A DNA stretch of 64,000 nucleotides from UBA5189 sp035631615 (GCA_035631615.1 DASQIK010000044.1:8643-72642); one strand, 5' to 3'. Positions 16,926-25,862 are shown, counted from the stretch's first letter. A program made the numbers and translations. Notes: generated by a model not told the origin, from the sequence alone.

Positions 16926-17213
16926 ATGCTCCGACGAATCATCCTCGGAACCGTCACCGCGACCCTCGCGCTCACGCTCTCCGCCTCGATCGCAGTTGCG
17001 GGCTCGGGCAACCCGTCCGGCACCGGCCAGCCGAGCACCAGCTGCGACAACCCGGGCGCCATCAAGCCGCCGGGCTTCACGACCGCTGGTTTCGCCAATG
17101 CCGAGCTCCATTACGCCAACCCCACCAGCCAGGGCGGGATCAGCTCCGGCAACTCCCACGTCGTCGCGCAGTACGACGTGGCCTGCTACCACCAGGGCCT
17201 GAACCACGGCTGA
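16926..17213 (+). CDS. Small secreted protein
   Basis: A 95-residue protein whose ATG is preceded by AAAGGAGG six bases upstream, a perfect Shine-Dalgarno, so strong translation is expected. MLRRIILGTVTATLALTL then SASIAVAG is a signal peptide with likely cleavage after AVA-G. The mature part of about 70 residues has two Cys (in STSCDNPG and YDVACYHQG) that could form a disulfide, and a Gly/Asn/Ser-rich middle. Similar small secreted proteins with a closing SQYDVAC-like motif are common in actinobacteria, but no function is known to me. It is monocistronic, divergent from the two-component system, and followed by two hairpins. Confidence 0.8.
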   Translation: MLRRIILGTVTATLALTLSASIAVAGSGNPSGTGQPSTSCDNPGAIKPPGFTTAGFANAELHYANPTSQGGISSGNSHVVAQYDVACYHQGLNHG

Positions 17214-17214
17214 T

Positions 17215-17277
17215 TGATGGCGCCGCATGAGGCGCCATCACGGATTCGACGGCCGGCTCGGCAACGGGCCGGCCGTC
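17215..17277. terminator. Two tandem hairpins between the small secreted gene and mfd
   Basis: TGATGGCGCC (17215-17224) and GGCGCCATCA (17231-17240) form a perfect 10-bp stem with a 6-nt loop. GACGGCCGGC (17248-17257) and GCCGGCCGTC (17268-17277) form a second perfect 10-bp stem with a 10-nt loop. They sit between the convergent stops of the secreted-protein gene and mfd and can terminate from either side. No long T run follows, so they may act as RNA end stabilisers or weak terminators. Confidence 0.6.
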
Positions 17278-17283
17278 TCCATG

Positions 17284-20200
17284 TCAGTCCCGGTCGCGCT
17301 CCGGGCGGATCGGGCGCATCGCCGCCACGAGCTCGGCGTCCACGTGCGCCGTCTCGGCGGACAGGCGCGCGACGACCGCCTGGGTGAGCTGCCAGGCCTT
17401 CAGCGAATCCTTGGGCAGCCGGATGCGGACCTGGTTCGATGCGAACGTCACGTCGGCGTGGCGGACGCCCGGCATCGAGCCCGGGGTCAGCAGCCGCATC
17501 GCCGACGCCCGCGAGAGGCCCATCCCCAACCGGACGACGAGCTGGCCGTCCTCGCGTGACATCGACGCGATCCCCGCGGCCTCGGCCGCGAGTCGCAGCT
17601 CGGCCACCTCGGCGAGTCGCTGGACGGGCAGCGGCATCGGGCCGAAGCGGTCGGTGACCTCCTGGCGGAAGGCGGCCACGTCGCCGGGCGTGCGGGCGCG
17701 CGACAGGCGCCGGTACAGCTCCAGCTTCTGGGCCTCCTCGGGGACGTAGTCGTCGGGCAGGTGCGCCTCGAGCGGGAGGTCGATGACCGCCTGCGGCGCC
17801 ACGAGCACGGGAGGCCGCATCTCCCGCTCCGCCTTGCGCTCCTCGACGGCCTCAGCGAGGAGGCGCGAGTACAGGTCGAACCCGACCGCGGCCATGTGGC
17901 CGGACTGCTCTCCGCCGAGGATGTTGCCCGCGCCGCGGATCTCGAGGTCGGACAGGGCGATCTGGAAGCCTGCCCCGAGCTCGGAGGCATTGAAGATCGC
18001 CTGGAGCCGCTTGCGCGCCTCCTCGCTCATCCGCTCGCGGCGGCGGTACAGGAGGTACGCGTACGCGCGCCGGGAGCTCCTGCCGACCCGTCCGCGGAGC
18101 TGGTACAGCTGCGCCAGCCCGAGCGTGTCCGCTCGATCGATGACGATCGTGTTCGCGTTCGGGATGTCCAGGCCGGACTCAATGATCGTGGTGCACACGA
18201 GCACGTCCGCCTCGCCCGAGGCGAACCGGAGCATCACCGACTCGAGCTGGCCCTCGGCCATCTGCCCGTGCCCGACGACGAGGCGGACGTCCGGCAGGAG
18301 CTTGCGGAGCTGCTCGGCCTGGGCCTCGATCGTCTCGACTCGGTTGTGGACATAGAAGACCTGGCCGCCGCGATCGAGCTCGCGCAGGATCGCGTCGCGG
18401 ACGAGGCCGGCGCTCGCCTCCGCGACCCGCGTCTGGATCGGCAGGCGGTCCTCCGGCGGCGTCTCGATGACGCTCATGTCCCGCACGCCCGCCAGCGCAA
18501 GGTTGAGGGTCCGCGGGATCGGCGTCGCCGACAGCGTCAGGACGTCGACCTCGCGCTTGAGCTGCTTGAGCCGCTCCTTCGCGGCGACGCCGAAGCGCTG
18601 CTCCTCGTCGACGACGACCAGCCCGAGATCCTTGAACCGCACGTCGCGGGACAGCAGCCGGTGTGTCCCGATCACGAGGTCGACCGTGCCGTCCGCGAGG
18701 CCGCTGATCGCCTTCTCCTGGTCCGCCTTCGCGACGAACCGGGAAAGGAGTGCGACCTTCACCGGAAATGGCCCGAACCGGGCGCCGAACGTGGCGTGAT
18801 GCTGGGCGGCGAGGACGGTCGTCGGGACGAGCACCGCGACCTGCTTGCCGTCCTGGGTCGCCTTGAACGCGGCCCGGATCGCGACCTCGGTCTTGCCGTA
18901 GCCCACGTCGCCGACGACGAGGCGATCCATCGGGCGGATCGCCTCCATGTCGTGCTTGACCTCGTTCGCGGCGCGCAGCTGGTCGACCGTCTCCTCGTAC
19001 GGGAACGCGGCCTCCATCTCCGCCTGCCAGGGCGTGTCGTCCGGGTAGGCGTGGCCGGGCGCCGAGGCGCGCGACGCGTACAGCGCGAGCAGCTCCTCGG
19101 CGAGGTCCGCGACCGCCTTCCTGACCCGCGCCTTCGTGCGCAGCCAGTCGGTGCCGCCGAGCTTCGACAGCGCGGGGTTCTCGCCGCCGGAGTATCGCGA
19201 GATCCGCTCGATCTGCTCGACCGGCACGAAGATCCGGTCCTGGCCCTGAAAGGCGAGCTCGAGGAAGTCGCGCTCGTCGCCGGTACCGCTGCTGCGCCGG
19301 AGCATCCGCTCGTAGCGGGCAATGCCATGGTCGATGTGGACAACGAGATCGCCGGGCGTCAGTCGCTCGAGGATGTCGCGTGGCACGACGCGCCGCATCG
19401 CCTTCGGCCGGCGCACGCGGACATTGCCGAACAGCTCGCGATCCGTCACGAACACCAGGCCGTCCGGACCGCCGGCGAAGCCGCCGTTCAGGCTGCGATC
19501 GATGAGCGTGAGGCTGCTCGGCGTCGGCGCTTCAGGCAGCGCGTTCGTCACTCCGGCCGACAGGCCGGCCTCCTCGAGGACCTCGGCGAGCCGCGGCGCC
19601 TGGTCCGACGCGATCACGATTCGCGGCTGCGTTGCCGCCTTCCCGCTCCCGGGCCGGGCGGCATCCTCCGCGCGCCACCGCTCCACGGCCTCAGCAATGC
19701 GCGCGCCGCGTCCGGGCGGGAGCACCGGCTCCCGCCACCCGAACAGGTCGCCGGACGACTTGCCGCCGCCCGCGATGGCATTGCTCACCTCCGACTCCCA
19801 CGTGAGCTCGAGTGTTCGCGCGGCGAGGAGGCGCCGCTTCCAGTCGCGCGGCGGGAGGATCGTCGGGGGCCAGTCCCGTGGCAGCTCCCCCGCCGCGAGG
19901 AGGTCGGCGCGCCGCTCGTCCGCCTGGCGCCACAGGAACTCGCCGGCCGCGCCGACGTCGCCGGGCTCGTCGAGCACGAACAGGGTCTCGGGTGCGAGGT
20001 GATCGAGGGCCGTCGCCGGCGCGAGGACCGGCGCCCAGACCTCGGCCGCATCCCCCACGGCCGCGGCCCGCGACTCGCTTCGGCCCGCCGCGCGTTCCGC
20101 GTCCTGGGCGCCGACGAGCCGTTCGAAGTCCTGGGCGAGGCGCTCCGGGAGTCGCTTCGCGCCGCTCCCGAGGAGCCCGCGGAGGGTCTCGGCTCCGCCA

Positions 20201-21114
20201 TCGGGCACGAGGAACTCCGAGGCGGGCAGGAGGACGACGCGCTCGATCACGCCGGTCGTGCGCTGGTCCGTCGGGTCGAAGGCGCGCAGCGAGTCGATCT
20301 CGTCGCCGAACGATTCGATCCGGACGGGCAGCTCCGCGGAGGGCGGGAAGACGTCGACGATGCCGCCGCGGCGCGCGAACTCGCCTCTGCCCGCGACCTC
20401 GAGCACCGGGCTGTAGCCGAGTCCGAGGAGCTCGCGGAGCAGCGTCCCCTGGGCGAGGCGCGCCCCGACGCGCAGCTCCAGGGGAGATGGCGGGAGATCG
20501 CCCGGAGCGATCGTGTGCTGGAGGAGCGCCTGCACGCTCGCGACCAGGATGCGTGCACCTCCGCTGCGCCAGGCGGAGAGCGCGGCGACGCGGGCGGCCG
20601 TCTCGTCGGCGACGAGCTCGCTGCGCTCGTAGGCGAGGGCCGTTCGCGGCTCCAGGATCGCGACGGCCGCGGGATCGCCGACCCACGCCGCCAGCTCCTC
20701 GGCGACGCGGTCGCCGATCTCGGAATCACGCGCCACCCAGCAGATTCGCTCGCCGGCAACGAGCGCGAGCGCCGCGGCGAGGTAGCTCTTGGCGCCGTGT
20801 GGCACCGACGTGACGCCCGCGTGTCGCCCGGCGTTCGAGGCGGGCGCAGCGATCGGCCCGAGCCGCTCGCGCAGCGTGGCGAACGCGCCGCTGCCCGCGA
20901 GGAGCGGCGGCAATCCGGCGAGATTCGGGAGGCGGCGGCCGGGTCCTGCGCGACGCGACGCACCGGCGGACGACGGGGTCGCAGGCTCGGGAGCCGGACG
21001 CCGGGGCGCGACCGCGCCCGCCGGCTTGGGGCTCGGAGGCGCATCGAAGGGCCGTTCGGCCTCGCGGCGCTCCCAGCCCTTGCGCCCGCGGAGCGGCGTC
21101 CGGCTGCCGCTCAT
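17284..21114 (-). CDS. mfd: Transcription-repair coupling factor Mfd
   Basis: A 1276-residue DNA translocase that removes stalled RNA polymerase and recruits UvrA. The UvrB-like N-terminal module includes GEFARRGGIVDVFPPSAELP; the RNA-polymerase interaction region has GDLVVHIDHGIARYERM; helicase motif I is VGDVGYGKTEVAIRAAF, motif II VVVDEEQRFG, motif III LSATPIPRTLN and motif VI QLYQLRGRVGRSSR. A C-terminal TRCF domain is present. About 85 Pro/Ala/Arg-rich residues precede the usual start, making the protein about 100 residues longer than typical. The ATG overlaps the pth stop (ATGA), so mfd is translated in an operon behind ybeY and pth, an arrangement also known from other bacteria (pth-mfd). 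Confidence 0.97.
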   Translation of the reverse strand: MSGSRTPLRGRKGWERREAERPFDAPPSPKPAGAVAPRRPAPEPATPSSAGASRRAGPGRRLPNLAGLPPLLAGSGAFATLRERLGPIAAPASNAGRHAGVTSVPHGAKSYLAAALALVAGERICWVARDSEIGDRVAEELAAWVGDPAAVAILEPRTALAYERSELVADETAARVAALSAWRSGGARILVASVQALLQHTIAPGDLPPSPLELRVGARLAQGTLLRELLGLGYSPVLEVAGRGEFARRGGIVDVFPPSAELPVRIESFGDEIDSLRAFDPTDQRTTGVIERVVLLPASEFLVPDGGAETLRGLLGSGAKRLPERLAQDFERLVGAQDAERAAGRSESRAAAVGDAAEVWAPVLAPATALDHLAPETLFVLDEPGDVGAAGEFLWRQADERRADLLAAGELPRDWPPTILPPRDWKRRLLAARTLELTWESEVSNAIAGGGKSSGDLFGWREPVLPPGRGARIAEAVERWRAEDAARPGSGKAATQPRIVIASDQAPRLAEVLEEAGLSAGVTNALPEAPTPSSLTLIDRSLNGGFAGGPDGLVFVTDRELFGNVRVRRPKAMRRVVPRDILERLTPGDLVVHIDHGIARYERMLRRSSGTGDERDFLELAFQGQDRIFVPVEQIERISRYSGGENPALSKLGGTDWLRTKARVRKAVADLAEELLALYASRASAPGHAYPDDTPWQAEMEAAFPYEETVDQLRAANEVKHDMEAIRPMDRLVVGDVGYGKTEVAIRAAFKATQDGKQVAVLVPTTVLAAQHHATFGARFGPFPVKVALLSRFVAKADQEKAISGLADGTVDLVIGTHRLLSRDVRFKDLGLVVVDEEQRFGVAAKERLKQLKREVDVLTLSATPIPRTLNLALAGVRDMSVIETPPEDRLPIQTRVAEASAGLVRDAILRELDRGGQVFYVHNRVETIEAQAEQLRKLLPDVRLVVGHGQMAEGQLESVMLRFASGEADVLVCTTIIESGLDIPNANTIVIDRADTLGLAQLYQLRGRVGRSSRRAYAYLLYRRRERMSEEARKRLQAIFNASELGAGFQIALSDLEIRGAGNILGGEQSGHMAAVGFDLYSRLLAEAVEERKAEREMRPPVLVAPQAVIDLPLEAHLPDDYVPEEAQKLELYRRLSRARTPGDVAAFRQEVTDRFGPMPLPVQRLAEVAELRLAAEAAGIASMSREDGQLVVRLGMGLSRASAMRLLTPGSMPGVRHADVTFASNQVRIRLPKDSLKAWQLTQAVVARLSAETAHVDAELVAAMRPIRPERDRD

Positions 21115-21818
21115 CAGCGCTCGCCTTCGTCGGGCGCGTCGGCCTTCGACCGGATCTTTCGCCAGCCCGTCTTCGTGCGCCGGATCCCGTCGGGTCCGGC
21201 CGGTCCGTCGACCGCCCCGGGCGGCGCGAGGAGGTCCTCGTCGGCGGGTCGCAGCTCGAAGGCGTTGAACCGCGTCGCCGCCTTGTTGGTGCCCTCGCGC
21301 GCCCACGCCTCGACGGCGTCGGCCGCGGCATCGAGCAGCTCGTCGAGGCGCTGACGCTCGTCGGGCTCGAACCTGGTCAGGACGTGGTCGATGAACCGCC
21401 CGTCGGGCGCCCCGATGCCGACCCGCAGCCGGCTGAACGCCTCCGACTCGAGCTCGTAGATGATCGACTTGAGGCCGTTGTGGCCGCCGGGGCCGCCACC
21501 CTCTCGGAAGCGCAGCTTGCCGAACGGCAGCGCGAAGTCGTCGACGACCACGAGCATCTCGGTGAGCGGCGCTCGCTCTCGAGCAAGGACTTTGCGAACA
21601 GCGATGCCCGACTCGTTCATGTAGGTCTGCGGCTTGACGAGCAGCAGGTCGAGGCTCCGGAAGCGCCCGCCGACGACGGACGATGCATCCTTGCTCCGGC
21701 CCTTGCCCGCCCAGCCCGCGCGGTCCGCCAACCGGTCGAGCACCATCCAGCCGACGTTGTGGCGCGTCTGCCGGTACTGCTCACCCGGGTTCCCGAGCCC
21801 GATGACGATCTTGTTGAT
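21114..21818 (-). CDS. pth: Peptidyl-tRNA hydrolase, apparently starting at ATC
   Basis: Pth frees tRNA from drop-off peptidyl-tRNAs. IVIGLGNPGEQYRQTRHNVG, KPQTYMNESG, VVVDDFALPFGKLR and REGGGPGGHNGLKSI are all family motifs and carry the catalytic Asn, His and Asp. The first ATG (21746) lies after the catalytic His, so it cannot be the start. The frame is open only back to a TGA at 21828-21830, and the ten codons in between contain no ATG, GTG or TTG. ATC at 21816-21818, seven bases behind GAGG, gives a 234-residue protein with Asn10 and His20, the numbering of E. coli Pth. The C-terminus has about 45 extra basic residues (ending RKIRSKADAPDEGER). The stop overlaps the mfd start. Confidence 0.93.
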   Translation of the reverse strand: MNKIVIGLGNPGEQYRQTRHNVGWMVLDRLADRAGWAGKGRSKDASSVVGGRFRSLDLLLVKPQTYMNESGIAVRKVLARERAPLTEMLVVVDDFALPFGKLRFREGGGPGGHNGLKSIIYELESEAFSRLRVGIGAPDGRFIDHVLTRFEPDERQRLDELLDAAADAVEAWAREGTNKAATRFNAFELRPADEDLLAPPGAVDGPAGPDGIRRTKTGWRKIRSKADAPDEGER

Positions 21819-21827
21819 CTCGTTACC

Positions 21828-22091
21828 TCACCGGCGCAGGCGTGTCATCCAAGCAGGCAGGCACGCCGAACGGCCCCGGGACCACGTCCGGGGGCTTGCA
21901 CAGATGGTACCCGCCGGCCCGCCCTCATTCGCGAAATCCGCCGAGACGAGGCTCCCGTCCTCGTCCGAGATCATCACCGGATCGCGCCGAACGGCTTCGC
22001 CGTCACAGCCCACGACGGCAAGCGATGGGAACGCGATCGCGAGCGGCAGCCAGCCGCGGCCCTTCGCGCCGGCCCCGCGCTGCCTCGCCAT
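21828..22091 (-). CDS. Small hypothetical protein between ybeY and pth, possible lipoprotein
   Basis: An 87-residue frame with ATG at 22091 and stop at 21828, nine bases from both ybeY and the pth start. Third codon positions are mostly G or C as in true genes here. The start MARQRGAGAKGRGWLPLAI then AFPSLAVVGC has a basic stretch, a short hydrophobic core and a lipobox-like VVGC; the remaining part (DPVMISDEDGSLVSADFAN) is acidic, then basic. I do not recognise it. The hydrophobic core is short for a signal peptide, so the lipoprotein reading is weak. It could also be spacer that happens to be open. Confidence 0.4.
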   Translation of the reverse strand: MARQRGAGAKGRGWLPLAIAFPSLAVVGCDGEAVRRDPVMISDEDGSLVSADFANEGGPAGTICASPRTWSRGRSACLPAWMTRLRR

Positions 22092-22100
22092 CGGGTGAGG

Positions 22101-22691
22101 CTACCCCGAGAGGAGTCGCCGCTCCAGCGCCCGCATGGCCGATTCGTCGCCGGGCTCTGCGTGATCCCATCCGCACAGGTGCAGGGTCCCGTGGGTCACG
22201 AGGAGTCGCATCTCGTCTGCCGGCGACCAGCGGACGTCGCCGGTCTGGCCGCCCCGGCCCTCGACGGCCTGCTCGATCGCCCGCTCGACGGAGATCGCGA
22301 TGTCGCCGATGTGGATGCGGCGTTTCGCCGCGGCACCAGCCGGTTCGGCCGGTTCGGCCGGTTCGCTCGGCTTGCCGATCCGCGGGAACGCGGCCGGGTC
22401 GAGCATCGGAAACGACAGCACGTCGGTCGGGCCGACGACGCCCAAGTGCTCGGCGTTGAGGTCGGTGAGCTCGGCGTCGTCGGTCAGTACGATCGTTACG
22501 GAGCCAGGCGTGGGCGCTCCCGCAGCGTCGAGCGCCTGGGCCGCGGCACGGGCAATCGTCCTGATCGGGAGGACCGTTGGCTCACTGCCGCGAACGACGA
22601 CCTCCACGCGCCACGGCGAGATGTAGACCACCCGCGTGCGATCAGTCGCGGGCGCACCGAAATCTGGCACAGCCACGCTACTGCTAGCCAC
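22101..22691 (-). CDS. ybeY: Endoribonuclease YbeY (16S rRNA maturation)
   Basis: A 196-residue protein with the zinc-binding signature HGTLHLCGWDH near residue 165 and the substrate region NAEHLGVVGPTDVLSFPM. YbeY trims the 3' end of 16S rRNA and takes part in 70S quality control. A Pro/Glu/Ala-rich insertion (KPSEPAEPAEPAG) sits in the middle, and the first 25 residues are extra; the true start may be one of several GTG codons between 22676 and 22691. The pgpH gene upstream on the same strand is a usual neighbour. The 221 bp between them hold no gene I can support and probably contain the ybeY promoter. Confidence 0.93.
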   Translation of the reverse strand: MASSSVAVPDFGAPATDRTRVVYISPWRVEVVVRGSEPTVLPIRTIARAAAQALDAAGAPTPGSVTIVLTDDAELTDLNAEHLGVVGPTDVLSFPMLDPAAFPRIGKPSEPAEPAEPAGAAAKRRIHIGDIAISVERAIEQAVEGRGGQTGDVRWSPADEMRLLVTHGTLHLCGWDHAEPGDESAMRALERRLLSG

Positions 22692-22912
22692 ATCGACATC
22701 CCGGGACGGTTAACGAACCCAGTCGAGGCTGCCGGAGGTCGTCTCGGCGCCGACACTTCCCGACCTGAACGTCGCGCCGGATGAAATCGCGACTCGGACC
22801 GCGCGCGTGGGCCTTCGATTCTTCGTAACCGTCCGTGGGTGTCGAATTGGCCAAGGTATCGGGCGCCGGATACAGGCCAGCCTCGCCAGTCACTCGGAAG
22901 CGCCTCCACGGA

Positions 22913-25093
22913 TCACGCGGAGGAGCCACTCCTGCCGGAGCCGCCGGCGGCGCGCCGCGATTCGAGCTCGACGACCTTGCTCTGCGGGTAGGCGACGCGC
23001 TGGTGGTACATGCCGAGGAGCTGGGACACGAACGCATCCTGCGCCTTGCTGATGTCGCGCAGCGTGAGGTCGCACTCGTCGAACTGGCCGTCCTCCATCC
23101 GCTCCTGGATGATGCGGGCGACCATCGAGCGAATGGCGGGCTCGTCGCGCGATGACAGCGAGCGGACCGACGCCTCGACGCCGTCGGCGAGCATGAGCAG
23201 CGCGGCCTCGCGGGATTGCGGCTTCGGGCCGGCGTGGCGATACCGGCGCGGATCGACCGCATCGGCAGCGCGCTGGCCCTCCTCGGTCCCGAGACTCCCG
23301 AACGGCGCGGCCGCCTCCTCGCGGGCCTTGGCGTAGAAGTAGCTCATGATCGCGGTCCCGTGGTGCTGCGGGATGAACGCGATGAGGGACGTCGGCAGCC
23401 GCGCCTGGTACGCGACGTCGATGCCGTCGGCGACGTGCTGCTTGAGGATCTGGGCGGATTGCTCGGGCTCGAGGTCGTCGTGGACGTTCTCGCCGCCGGC
23501 CTGGTTCTCGATGAACGCCGCCGGGTTCGCGAGCTTGCCGACGTCGTGGTAGTAGGCAGCGACGCGGGTGATCAGCGGGTCCGCCCCGATCGACTCCGCC
23601 GCGCGCTCCGCGAGGTTGCCGACCATCAGCGAGTGGTGGTAGGTGCCTGGCGTCTCGACGAGGAGCCGGCGCAGCAGCGGCTGGGACGGGTTCGCCAGCT
23701 CGAGCAGCTGGAATACGGTCAGCAGCCCGAACACGTTGCCGAGGACGGCGAACGAACCCACCGCCGCGACGGATGCCCCACCGGCCGACAGCGCCGCCGC
23801 CCCGATGAGCTGCACCACGCCGGCGAGGTCACGCTCGCCGAGGAGCGAGAACGCGGTCACGACAACGGCCTGCACGACGAAGATCGCGGCGCCGGCCTGG
23901 ATGAAGGTCTGGAGCTTGTCGCCGCGGCGAATGGCGAGGATGCCGGCCAGACCGCCGAGCATCGCGTAGGTGCCCAGCTCCAGCGACGGTCCGTTCACGG
24001 CGCCGACCACGATCGCGACGACCGCGGTGACCAGGATCGCCGTCTCCGAATCGAGGAGCACGGTCACGAGCAGGCCGATCGCGGCCAGGGGCAGGATGAA
24101 CGGCAGCGCGGGGCGGCCCGCGGTGAGCTGCAGCAGCAGCGTCCCGAACGCGATCAGCAGCCACACCAGGAGCACGACGTTGTTCCGATGCCAGTACGCC
24201 GGCCGGAACAGGCGCAGCCAGGCAATCAGCATCGAGACGAGCAGGCCGGACAGGAGCAGCCAGCCACCGAATGCAGCGAGGTCCGGCTTGCGGACGTCGA
24301 GGCCGAGCGCATGGATCCGGGCCATGTCGACGTCGGTGACCCTCGACCCGCTGCGCACGATGACCTGGCCCTGGACGATGTCCTCGACGACCGGCGGGAC
24401 CGCGGCCGCGCGGCGATCACGCTCCTGCTGGGTGAGATCGGCGGAGTAGGAGCTGTTCGGAACCAGCAACGGCGCGATCAGCTCGGCCGCGAGGGAGCGC
24501 TCGTTGTCGCTGAGCCCGCCGGCCATCTGCGACGACAGCCGCTGGCGCGCCTGGGCGACCTCCGTATCGCGGAGCTCCGTGCGCTCGGTGACGTCGAGCA
24601 CGCGCGCCGCCTCGGTCCGGATGGGCGCCCAGCGCTCCGGCTTCATCGACTCGAGGACGGTGGCGGCGTCGGCCGGGAGCGTCGGCAGGACGGCATCGAG
24701 GAGCGCCTTCCGAGCCGCCGGGGACGTGGTCGGGGCGTACGCGGTGTCGAGCGGGGCGACCAGCTTCGTGAACGCCCCGAGCTGCTCGGAGGCGATCGTG
24801 ATCGCGCGCTCCGACGTGAAGTCGTACTGGGGTTCGACCGCCTGGCGAGCCTGGTCCTGCGCGGCCGCGGTCAGGACGTCGTTCGTGTAGGTCAGGGCGC
24901 GCGGCGCCTTGATGTCGGACTGCGCGAGGTCGCCGGCCTTGAGGTCGATGCCCGGTGACAGATCGATGCCGAGCGTCAGCGTCATCGCCACGATCAGCGT
25001 GCTCGCCGCGGCGAGGATTCGCGCGATCTCGCGCCTGCTCGGAAGCTTGGGGGTGACCGCTGGGCCGGCGGTCGCAGCAGCGCTCCCGCTCAC
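22913..25093 (-). CDS. pgpH: 7TM-HD cyclic-di-AMP phosphodiesterase-like protein (PgpH type)
   Basis: A 726-residue membrane protein: an N-terminal helix, an extracytoplasmic 7TMR-HDED-like domain of about 240 residues (with KAPRALTYTNDVLTAAA near its start), seven hydrophobic helices (about 270-470) and a cytoplasmic HD domain with HHSLMVGNLAERAAESIG, AAYYHDVGKL and PQHHGT. PgpH enzymes degrade c-di-AMP; the metal-binding HD residues are present. GTG at 25093 overlaps the yqeY stop as GTGA. The C-terminal tail is rich in Arg, Ser and Gly. The neighbours rpsU, yqeY and ybeY are the classical ones for this protein. Confidence 0.92.
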   Translation of the reverse strand: MSGSAAATAGPAVTPKLPSRREIARILAAASTLIVAMTLTLGIDLSPGIDLKAGDLAQSDIKAPRALTYTNDVLTAAAQDQARQAVEPQYDFTSERAITIASEQLGAFTKLVAPLDTAYAPTTSPAARKALLDAVLPTLPADAATVLESMKPERWAPIRTEAARVLDVTERTELRDTEVAQARQRLSSQMAGGLSDNERSLAAELIAPLLVPNSSYSADLTQQERDRRAAAVPPVVEDIVQGQVIVRSGSRVTDVDMARIHALGLDVRKPDLAAFGGWLLLSGLLVSMLIAWLRLFRPAYWHRNNVVLLVWLLIAFGTLLLQLTAGRPALPFILPLAAIGLLVTVLLDSETAILVTAVVAIVVGAVNGPSLELGTYAMLGGLAGILAIRRGDKLQTFIQAGAAIFVVQAVVVTAFSLLGERDLAGVVQLIGAAALSAGGASVAAVGSFAVLGNVFGLLTVFQLLELANPSQPLLRRLLVETPGTYHHSLMVGNLAERAAESIGADPLITRVAAYYHDVGKLANPAAFIENQAGGENVHDDLEPEQSAQILKQHVADGIDVAYQARLPTSLIAFIPQHHGTAIMSYFYAKAREEAAAPFGSLGTEEGQRAADAVDPRRYRHAGPKPQSREAALLMLADGVEASVRSLSSRDEPAIRSMVARIIQERMEDGQFDECDLTLRDISKAQDAFVSQLLGMYHQRVAYPQSKVVELESRRAAGGSGRSGSSA

Positions 25094-25548
25094 GACGCAA
25101 GTGCCCTGCCGACCGCCTGGCTCACCAGCCGGCCGTCGGCCCGGCCGCGGGTCCGCGGCGAGAGCCAGCCCATGACCTTGCCCATGTCCTTCGGGGTCGT
25201 CGCGCCCGTGGCCTCGATCGCCTCGGCCACGAGGGTCGAGATCTCGTCCGCCGACAGCTGCTCCGGCAGGAACGCGGACAGGATCCCGATCTCGGCCTCT
25301 TCCTTCGCCGCGAGATCCTCCCGCGCGCCCTTGCGGAACGCCTCGACCGACTCCCGGCGGGTCTTGACCTCGCGCGCGAGCACGCCGGCTACCTCGTCGT
25401 CGGTGTACGCCCGGCGATCGCGCTTCTCGGCGTTGTAGATGGCGCTCTCGGCCATCCGCAGCGTGTCGCGGCGCAGCGCATCACCCGACCGCATCGCGGC
25501 CGTGATCTCTGCCTGCATTCGCTCTCGGAGGGTCACCGGTGTCGGCAC
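25090..25548 (-). CDS. yqeY: GatB/YqeY domain protein
   Basis: A 152-residue YqeY-like protein (tRNA amidotransferase-tail domain). LRERMQAEITAAMRSGDALRRDTLRM at the start, the EAEIGILSAFLPEQLS segment and KDMGKVMGWLSPRTRGRADG near the end are typical. Related domains help bind tRNA in GatB; the role of free-standing YqeY is not settled. GTG start. It sits 40 bp behind rpsU and overlaps pgpH by four bases. Confidence 0.92.
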   Translation of the reverse strand: MPTPVTLRERMQAEITAAMRSGDALRRDTLRMAESAIYNAEKRDRRAYTDDEVAGVLAREVKTRRESVEAFRKGAREDLAAKEEAEIGILSAFLPEQLSADEISTLVAEAIEATGATTPKDMGKVMGWLSPRTRGRADGRLVSQAVGRALAS

Positions 25549-25588
25549 CTGCGGGCGGGACCGCCGGGGCTGAGCGTCCCGAACGGGA

Positions 25589-25774
25589 CTAGCCCTGCGG
25601 GGTCCGTGCGTTCTTCTTGCGCTTCGCTTCCTTGCGCTTCCGCTTCACGCTCGGCTTCTCGTAGTGCTCGCGACGGCGAGCCTCGGCGAGGATGCCCGAC
25701 TGCTGGATCTTCTTGTTGAAGCGGCGCAGTGCGCTCTCGAACGTCTCGTTCTCACCCACTCGAACTTCTGCCAA
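25589..25774 (-). CDS. rpsU: Small ribosomal subunit protein bS21
   Basis: Sixty-one residues, MAEVRVGENETFESALRRFN, then a very basic C-terminus (KRKRKEAKRKKN). bS21 binds late to the 30S platform near the anti-Shine-Dalgarno. The TTG at 25772-25774 is taken as start because GGAGGTGA lies nine bases upstream and because it gives the standard N-terminus. A matched promoter is at 25863-25891. It heads the rpsU-yqeY-pgpH gene run. Confidence 0.93.
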   Translation of the reverse strand: MAEVRVGENETFESALRRFNKKIQQSGILAEARRREHYEKPSVKRKRKEAKRKKNARTPQG

Positions 25775-25862
25775 TCCGGGATTCACCTCCTCGGGCCGAC
25801 CATCTCGTGCATGCCAGGCTCGCGGCCCGCGGCCTCGGCACGGCCCCTCGCAGGGCCGCCGG

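Noticed and set aside
17761..21354. An almost 1200-codon open frame on the plus strand opposite mfd
   Set aside because: The minus strand encodes a complete Mfd with all helicase motifs. High GC leaves few stop codons in the antisense frame, and the translated text is of low-complexity Arg/Leu/Asp type.
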